A DNA stretch of 45,872 nucleotides from Streptomyces adustus (GTDB lineage: Bacteria; Actinomycetota; Actinomycetes; Streptomycetales; Streptomycetaceae): positions 1 to 45,872 of the forward strand of contig NZ_VJZD01000051.1 of assembly GCF_009377175.1 (NCBI RefSeq), written 5' to 3'. Position numbers and translations under genes: made by a program. Positions 41,868-45,872 of this stretch are shown in pieces (the stretch's first letter is position 1; every line of letters begins with the position of its first letter). The notes below the pieces were generated by a model. That model made no database searches. It was not told where the DNA came from and saw only the letters and a program-made list of their open reading frames with translations.

Positions 41868-41885
41868 TGACAAAATAGTCAAGTA
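41868..41885. promoter_or_regulatory. Operator-like repeat, copy 1
   Basis: TGACAAAATAGTCAAGTA contains TGAC-N6-GTCA and is AT-rich against a GC-rich background. It lies 85 bases before the SDR start. An identical copy is at 42043-42060. Confidence 0.6.
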
Positions 41886-42042
41886 CGAGATTCGGCATCG
41901 ATGGCTCGCGACGGCGGCCGCGCGGGCGACACCGAGCGCTGGATCGGCTGCCCCACAACAGCATTCACATCGAGATCGGCCATCTCGGCGCGCGAAAGGT
42001 CAGACCGCCGAAGGGAGCACCTTCCTGTGACCTCCATCTCAC

Positions 42043-42060
42043 TGACAAAATAGTCAAGTA
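42043..42060. promoter_or_regulatory. Operator-like repeat, copy 2
   Basis: This is a second exact copy of TGACAAAATAGTCAAGTA in the same orientation, 205 bases before the enoyl-CoA hydratase start. One copy per divergent gene suggests joint repression, possibly by the TetR protein at 43107-43790. Confidence 0.6.
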
Positions 42061-42169
42061 ACACGAGTGGATGGAACCTGGATCAGGAAGCCGCTGGTGG
42101 GACCCGGTACGGGAGACCTCCGCGCGGCTCCGACCGACCCGACGACCCGCCGGCTCCCCCTTGCCCGCT

Positions 42170-42183
42170 TCTGCAACGAGTTG
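42170..42183. promoter_or_regulatory. Palindrome upstream of the enoyl-CoA hydratase gene
   Basis: TGCAAC-GA-GTTGCA is a perfect 6-bp inverted repeat 83 bases before the ATG. The TTGCAA-like core is a common operator shape for MarR and TetR repressors. The binder is unknown. Confidence 0.45.
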
Positions 42184-42265
42184 CACAATCGCTGCCTGCC
42201 CCTGCCGAGAGCCACTCCGCCGGTCATGTTGCCGAGGGCTCACCGAAGCCGTTCAAGGACCCGCC

Positions 42266-43054
42266 ATGCCGTTGCCTCCCGCCGTCCGCGTCTCCACGCA
42301 CGGACATGTCCGTACGATCCGACTCGACCGGCCGGCCCGGATGAACAGCCTGGACCTGGGCGCCAAGACACAGTTGCTGGCCGCGTTGCAGGCGGCGGCC
42401 GACGCCTCCGACGTCCGCGCCGTGGTCCTCACCGGATCCGGACGGGCCTTCTGCGTCGGCCAGGATCTGGAGGAAGCGCAGACCGCCGAGGGCCCCGACG
42501 CCATGGCGGACGCCGTGCGCGAGCACTACAGCCCCCTCGTCCGAACCCTGCTGACGATGCCCAAGCCCGCGATCGCAGCCGTAAACGGAGTCGCCGCCGG
42601 TGCGGGCATGGCGCTGGCACTGGCATGCGACTTCCGGATCGCCGCCGTGTCCGCGACGTTCACCACCGCCTTCGCCGGCATCGGCCTGTCCTGCGACACC
42701 GGGATCTCCTGGACCCTGCCCCGCGTCGCCGGCCGAGCAACAGCACTCGACCTGCTGCTTCGCCCCCGCCTCATCGACGCGACAGAGGCGCTCGACCTGG
42801 GACTGCTGCACCAGGTCACCGCCGACGAGGACCTCGATGCCGAGGTCCGGCACAGCGCCGCCGCACTGGCCGCAGGCCCCACCCGCGCCTTCGCCGCCAT
42901 CAAGGCAGCCGTGACCTCGGCGTCCGCATCCACACTCGACGCGGCGCTCGAATACGAAGCGGCGCAGATCGCCCACACCGGGGCCTCCGAGGACTACCGG
43001 CGCGGCCTGAACGCCTTCCTCGCCCGGCAGAAGCCCTCCTTCACGGGGCACTGA
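42266..43054 (+). CDS. Enoyl-CoA hydratase/isomerase (PaaG-like)
   Basis: The 262-residue crotonase-fold protein has oxyanion-hole segments GSGRAFCVGQDLEEA (57-71) and NGVAAGAGMALALACDFRIA (107-126). Asp144 in LSCDTGISW matches the single catalytic acid of PaaG-type isomerases rather than the two Glu of classical hydratases. AAGGA precedes ATG 42266. It probably acts on unsaturated or ring-derived acyl-CoA with the divergent dienoyl-CoA-reductase-like SDR. Its 3' neighbour is a convergent TetR gene. Confidence 0.9.
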   Translation: MPLPPAVRVSTHGHVRTIRLDRPARMNSLDLGAKTQLLAALQAAADASDVRAVVLTGSGRAFCVGQDLEEAQTAEGPDAMADAVREHYSPLVRTLLTMPKPAIAAVNGVAAGAGMALALACDFRIAAVSATFTTAFAGIGLSCDTGISWTLPRVAGRATALDLLLRPRLIDATEALDLGLLHQVTADEDLDAEVRHSAAALAAGPTRAFAAIKAAVTSASASTLDAALEYEAAQIAHTGASEDYRRGLNAFLARQKPSFTGH

Positions 43055-43106
43055 CCCGTCCGCGCCCCATGTCCCGGCGCACTCCTCGACCCGGCTTCCG
43101 TCCGGG

Positions 43107-43790
43107 TCAGTCGGACGCCGTCCCCGCGGTGGCCCGGGCGCGAGCGGCCCACCCCTCGTCGGGCGCGCCCTGCAAGCCGATGGCCGACGCCCACAGCCGC
43201 GAAAGGTGATCGACGACCGTGTCCTCGTCGTACGGCTCCTCCATGGCGGACCGCGCGTGGGCGACCTGCTCGACCATCGACCCCAGCGCCAGGGCCGTCA
43301 GCCGCGGGTCCAGGTCCGGGTTCGCCAGCCCCGCGTCCTGAAGTCGCCGCAGTCCCTTCGTGGCACGGCCGACGTAGAAATCGCGGATCTCGTGGACGAT
43401 CTGCCGCAGGGCCTCGTCCGCGGCCGCTCCTTGGTCCACGAGCCGCAGCACCTTCGACGCCCGGTCCCAGGCGCGGAGGTAGAGACGGTTGGACTCCACG
43501 AGCCTCGCGTAGGGATCGTCGACTCCGTCCGGTGACACCAGGCTCGCGGCCAGCATCTCGCCCGCGACGGATCGGACGACGTGATGCAGCAGGTCGTCGC
43601 GGGACTCGAAGTACGTATAGAACGTTCCGTACGAGACGCCCGCCGTCTGCGCCACCGCCTCAGGAGTGAAAGCGGACCAGCCTCGCTGCTCCAGGATCTC
43701 CCGCCCGGCGAGGATCAGGCCGTCCCGGGTACGTCGGCCACGCGTCGTGGTCGGCGGCGTCGGGGCCGGCTTGGTCCTCTGTCGTCCCAT
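43107..43790 (-). CDS. TetR/AcrR family regulator
   Basis: The 227-residue protein has a basic N-terminal tail and a TetR helix-turn-helix (RGRRTRDGLILAGREILEQR, AFTPEAVAQTAGVSYGTFYT, YFESRDDLLHHVV). The long C-terminal domain ends in an Ala-rich tail. This layout is seen in FadR/PaaR-like regulators of acyl-CoA genes. GAGGAC is close before the ATG. It converges on the enoyl-CoA hydratase gene and is the natural candidate for binding the TGACAAAATAGTCA repeats. That assignment is inference. Confidence 0.88.
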   Translation of the reverse strand: MGRQRTKPAPTPPTTTRGRRTRDGLILAGREILEQRGWSAFTPEAVAQTAGVSYGTFYTYFESRDDLLHHVVRSVAGEMLAASLVSPDGVDDPYARLVESNRLYLRAWDRASKVLRLVDQGAAADEALRQIVHEIRDFYVGRATKGLRRLQDAGLANPDLDPRLTALALGSMVEQVAHARSAMEEPYDEDTVVDHLSRLWASAIGLQGAPDEGWAARARATAGTASD

Positions 43791-43987
43791 GTCCTCATCA
43801 TCGCATTCCGTGCCCGGGACGATGCCGGCCCGAGCCAAGGGTGAGGTCGGGCCGACCGCACCGGCTCCACGACCGAGGAAGTACCACCGCGGGCGGACGG
43901 GCTGATCTCCTCTTCCGAGGACCCCTGGCACGACGGCCGCACGAACAGGGAGGAGAAGGAGGAGGAGCAGAAGGAGAGCCGGCCGCA

Positions 43988-44113
43988 CGACGTCAGGACT
44001 GGGAGACCGCCTACTGGCGGAACAACTTCGCCCGCCTGCGCAAGATCAAGGCGAAGTACGACCCGCAGAACGTCTTCCAGTACGACCAGAGCGTTCCGCC
44101 CGCGGTCTGCTGA
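43988..44113 (+). pseudogene. Berberine-bridge-type FAD oxidase, C-terminal remnant
   Basis: The last 41 codons read RRQDWETAYWRNNFARLRKI and KAKYDPQNVFQYDQSVPPAV-C-stop. This is the BBE domain end (Y-x-N-x3-L-x3-K-x2-YDP-x-N-x-F) of FAD-linked oxidases. The FAD-binding part is absent; upstream sequence to 43900 is Glu/Arg-rich and unrecognisable. The gene has been deleted except for its end. A good hairpin follows. Confidence 0.75.
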
Positions 44114-44125
44114 CCGAGCACCGGC

Positions 44126-44158
44126 GGAGCCCCCCTCGCCAGCGGTGAGGGGGGCTCC
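44126..44158. terminator. Hairpin terminator after the BBE remnant
   Basis: GGAGCCCCCCTCGCC pairs with GGTGAGGGGGGCTCC over 15 bp with one G-U, leaving a three-base loop. It is the surviving terminator of the deleted oxidase gene and also lies between it and the convergent CadI/ArsI gene. Confidence 0.8.
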
Positions 44159-44237
44159 GACATGCCTGCCCGCCACCGGCCCTTCGCTGGACGGTCTCCT
44201 CGTTCACGGGACGGCGGCGAGCCCGTGAACCGGCGGT

Positions 44238-44708
44238 TCATCCGCAGCCGCAGCCTGCCGACGCGGGGGCCGGGTCGGCGGCCCGGTCGGCGCAGCAGCC
44301 GTCACCGGTGGTGTCGGGGGCGGCGCTCTTGCCGAGGGTGTCCGCGTCGGCCTTCACGACGTATACCTCCCACGACTCCCGGCCGGGGCCGTGCACCCAC
44401 ACCTTGTCCTGGAGGGCGTAGCAGCAGGAGGTGTCGTTCTCCTCGAAGGTGGCCAGGCCGGCGTCCTTGAGACGGTCGGTGGCGGCGTGGACCTGGTCGG
44501 TGGACTCGACCTCGACGCCGAGGTGGTCGAGCCGGGTCTCCTCGCCGGGGGCGCCCTCGATCAGGACGAGCTTGAGCGGAGGCTCGGTGAGGGCGAAGTT
44601 GGCGTAGCCCTCGCGCCGCTTGGCCGGTTCGGTGCCGAAGAGCTTCGTGTAGAAGGTGATCGACGCTTCCAGGTCGCTGACCCGCAGGGCGAGCTGAGCA
44701 CGGGACAT
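44238..44708 (-). CDS. cadI: ArsI/CadI family heavy-metal resistance metalloenzyme
   Basis: The 156-residue VOC-fold protein begins MSRAQLALRVSDLEASITFY and has TSCCYALQDKVWVHGPG with vicinal Cys95-Cys96, His62 and Glu114. These match ArsI/CadI proteins. ArsI cleaves the C-As bond of trivalent organoarsenicals; CadI is induced by cadmium. Residue 5 is Gln, as in CadI, where characterised ArsI has a His metal ligand, so lyase activity is uncertain. A Cys-rich C-terminal tail (GCGCG) may bind metal. GGGAG precedes ATG 44708. Divergent from arsR. Confidence 0.9.
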   Translation of the reverse strand: MSRAQLALRVSDLEASITFYTKLFGTEPAKRREGYANFALTEPPLKLVLIEGAPGEETRLDHLGVEVESTDQVHAATDRLKDAGLATFEENDTSCCYALQDKVWVHGPGRESWEVYVVKADADTLGKSAAPDTTGDGCCADRAADPAPASAGCGCG

Positions 44709-44732
44709 TTCAGGGGCTCCCATCGGCTTGCA

Positions 44733-44749
44733 TTGACGTCTATCGATTC
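44733..44749. promoter_or_regulatory. ArsR operator half-site 1
   Basis: TTGACGTCTATCGATTC on the plus strand matches the reverse complement of the 44764-44780 site at 13 of 17 positions. The two face each other between the divergent cadI and arsR genes. Confidence 0.55.
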
Positions 44750-44763
44750 AACCTTGCGCCCTT

Positions 44764-44780
44764 GCATCGAAGGATGTCAA
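44764..44780. promoter_or_regulatory. ArsR operator half-site 2
   Basis: Read on the minus strand this is TTGACATCCTTCGATGC, the partner of the 44733-44749 site. It lies ten bases before the arsR start, where bound repressor would block transcription. Confidence 0.55.
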
Positions 44781-44789
44781 CATAGACAC

Positions 44790-45170
44790 ATGTCAAAGCA
44801 AGAGCTTGTGGTCCTCGGCCAGGACGCGGAGAGCGGCACATGCCGCCCCGGCCTGGTGGCCGCCCCACTGGACGACGGCCAGGCGGCCGAGCTGGCCGGG
44901 CTGTTCAAGGCCCTGGGCGACCCGGTGCGGCTGCGGCTGCTGTCGATGATCGCGTCGCGGGCGGGCGGTGAGGTCTGCGTCTGTGATCTGACCCCGGCCT
45001 TCGAGCTGTCCCAGCCGACGATCTCGCACCACCTCAAGCTGCTGCGGCAGGCCGGTCTGATCGACTGCGAACGACGCGGCACGTGGGTCTACTACTGGGC
45101 ACTGCCTGCCACCCTCGACCGGCTCGCCGACTTCCTGCGCACATCGAGCACGTCCGGGGCGGGCGCGTGA
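44790..45170 (+). CDS. arsR: ArsR/SmtB family metalloid-sensing repressor
   Basis: The 126-residue protein has a winged helix (LFKALGDPVRLRLLSMIASR, then FELSQPTISHHLKLLRQAGL). The metal site CVCDL has Cys63 and Cys65, as in arsenite-sensing ArsR proteins; a third Cys at position 18 could be a ligand. As(III), or Sb/Cd, would release it from DNA and induce cadI and the aquaporin gene. No clear Shine-Dalgarno precedes the ATG. Its stop overlaps the aquaporin GTG as GTGA. Confidence 0.93.
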   Translation: MSKQELVVLGQDAESGTCRPGLVAAPLDDGQAAELAGLFKALGDPVRLRLLSMIASRAGGEVCVCDLTPAFELSQPTISHHLKLLRQAGLIDCERRGTWVYYWALPATLDRLADFLRTSSTSGAGA

Positions 45171-45872
45171 GCGTCCCGCTGGGCCGCCGGGTCGCCGCCG
45201 AGGCGGTCGGCTCCGCCGCCCTGGTCGCGGTGGTCGTCGGCTCCGGCATCCAGGCCACCGAGCTGACCCATGACGTGGGCGTGCAACTGCTCGCCAACTC
45301 ACTGGCGACGGTCTTCGGGCTCGGCGTGCTGATCGCGCTCCTGGGTCCGGTCTCCGGCGCGCACTTCAACCCCGTCGTCACGCTCGCCGCCTGGGTCACC
45401 GGCCGCCGCACCGGGGACGGACCGACCGCGCGCGAGGTCGCCGCGTACCTGCCGGCCCAGGTCGCGGGAGCTGTCACGGGTGCGGTCCTGGCGGACGCGA
45501 TGTTCGGCAGGCCGCTCGTGCAGTGGTCCACCCACGACCGCTTCGGATCAGGCCCGCCACGCACCCGTGGCCGTGGCCGCGTACATCGGCGCGGCCTACT
45601 GGTTCACGTCGTCGACGTCGTTCGCGAACCCCGCGGTCAGCATCGGGCGGGCCTTCACCGACACCTTCGCCGGAATCTCGCCCGGCTCCCTCGGTCCGTT
45701 CATCGCGGCCCAACTGCTGGGCGCCGTAATGGGACTGGGTCTGCTGCTCGCGGTCTTCGGACCCCCGGCACCCGCACCGGCCGTCCCCACAGACCCCCGG
45801 AGCGGACCCGCCGACCCTCAGGGCGGATCCGCCGGCCTCCAGGGCGAACCCGAACCCGCCGCCCCCGCACTC
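45167..45872 (+). pseudogene. Aquaporin (MIP) family channel, internally deleted and frameshifted, partial
   Basis: The GTG start overlaps arsR. The first part encodes helices 1-3 with the first pore motif SGAHFNPVVTLAAWV. After PLVQWSTHDR (about 45540) the frame changes: the true continuation HAPVAVAAYIGAAYWFTSST, SFANPAVSIGRAFTDTFAGI lies in another frame. About 30-40 residues covering helix 4 are missing between the two parts. The second NPA motif and a Pro-rich tail are intact and run off the right edge. Such channels next to arsR conduct arsenite. As read, the gene is broken. Confidence 0.75.

Larger units (their letters stand above)
41784..42265. promoter_or_regulatory. Divergent regulatory region between SDR and enoyl-CoA hydratase genes
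   Basis: This 482-base region has no supportable gene. It holds two identical 18-bp repeats (41868-41885 and 42043-42060), an inverted repeat CGAGAT-N5-ATCTCG at 41971-41987 and a palindrome at 42170-42183. A plus-strand frame LPHNSIHIEIGHLGARKV around 41950-42000 is gene-like but too short to name and may be a remnant. Confidence 0.5.

Noticed and set aside
41879..42064. 61-codon minus-strand frame in the SDR/hydratase gap
   Set aside because: It overlaps both operator-like repeats, and neither strand gives a recognisable product.

Overview
The window is very GC-rich, uses GTG starts freely, and carries ECF sigma, TetR, LysR, LLM-flavoprotein and SGNH families together with the short cysteine 'leader peptides' typical of actinomycetes. 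It is almost certainly a Streptomyces chromosome segment, and the decayed gene pieces suggest a variable rather than core part. Everything below is read from the sequence and family knowledge; no database search was run.

Layout. 1-0.9 kb: start of a lipoprotein gene, probably a sugar ABC-transporter binding protein, with two LacI-type operator-like palindromes upstream. 0.9-7.3 kb: a catabolic cluster (TetR; BBE-type FAD oxidase and class A FAD hydroxylase on the minus strand; ABM-domain protein, FAH-family hydrolase and aldehyde dehydrogenase on the plus strand) around a divergent promoter region with two near-palindromic operators. 7.3-21.7 kb: mixed housekeeping and accessory genes, including an ECF sigma factor/CU044_5270 pair, a 178-bp palindromic MITE-like element that supplies a stop codon, redox enzymes, a nitrilase, a LysR/SDR pair, a scar where two head-to-head genes lost their 5' halves, and a gene frameshifted at a G8 tract.

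21.7-37.7 kb: the most interesting part, an organosulfur-scavenging island. Operon A (minus strand, about 31.2 to 21.7 kb) has a -35/-10 promoter, a cysteine-rich leader peptide, a hairpin, an amino-acid-type ABC permease and ATPase, a 7-bp tandem repeat, a GNAT acetyltransferase, a second leader peptide coupled to it by ATGA, four successive LLM monooxygenases and an acyl-CoA-dehydrogenase-like flavoprotein. Its content parallels the Bacillus subtilis ytm/yxe operons, which take up S-modified cysteines, N-acetylate them and cleave the C-S bond with flavin monooxygenases. Operon B (minus strand, about 36.6 to 32.3 kb) has a third leader peptide, SfnG, an FMN reductase, SfnB and SsuD. This is a dimethyl sulfone/alkanesulfonate desulfurisation set, and a LysR gene is divergent from it. 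A decayed GlxA regulator/oxidoreductase scar separates the two operons.

37.7-45.9 kb: membrane protein, acetyltransferase, XRE regulator, NAD(P)H-dependent FMN reductase, a dienoyl-CoA-reductase-like SDR divergent from an enoyl-CoA hydratase with two identical 18-bp operator-like repeats between them, a TetR, a BBE-oxidase remnant, and an arsenic/cadmium locus (CadI/ArsI, ArsR, broken aquaporin) running off the right edge.
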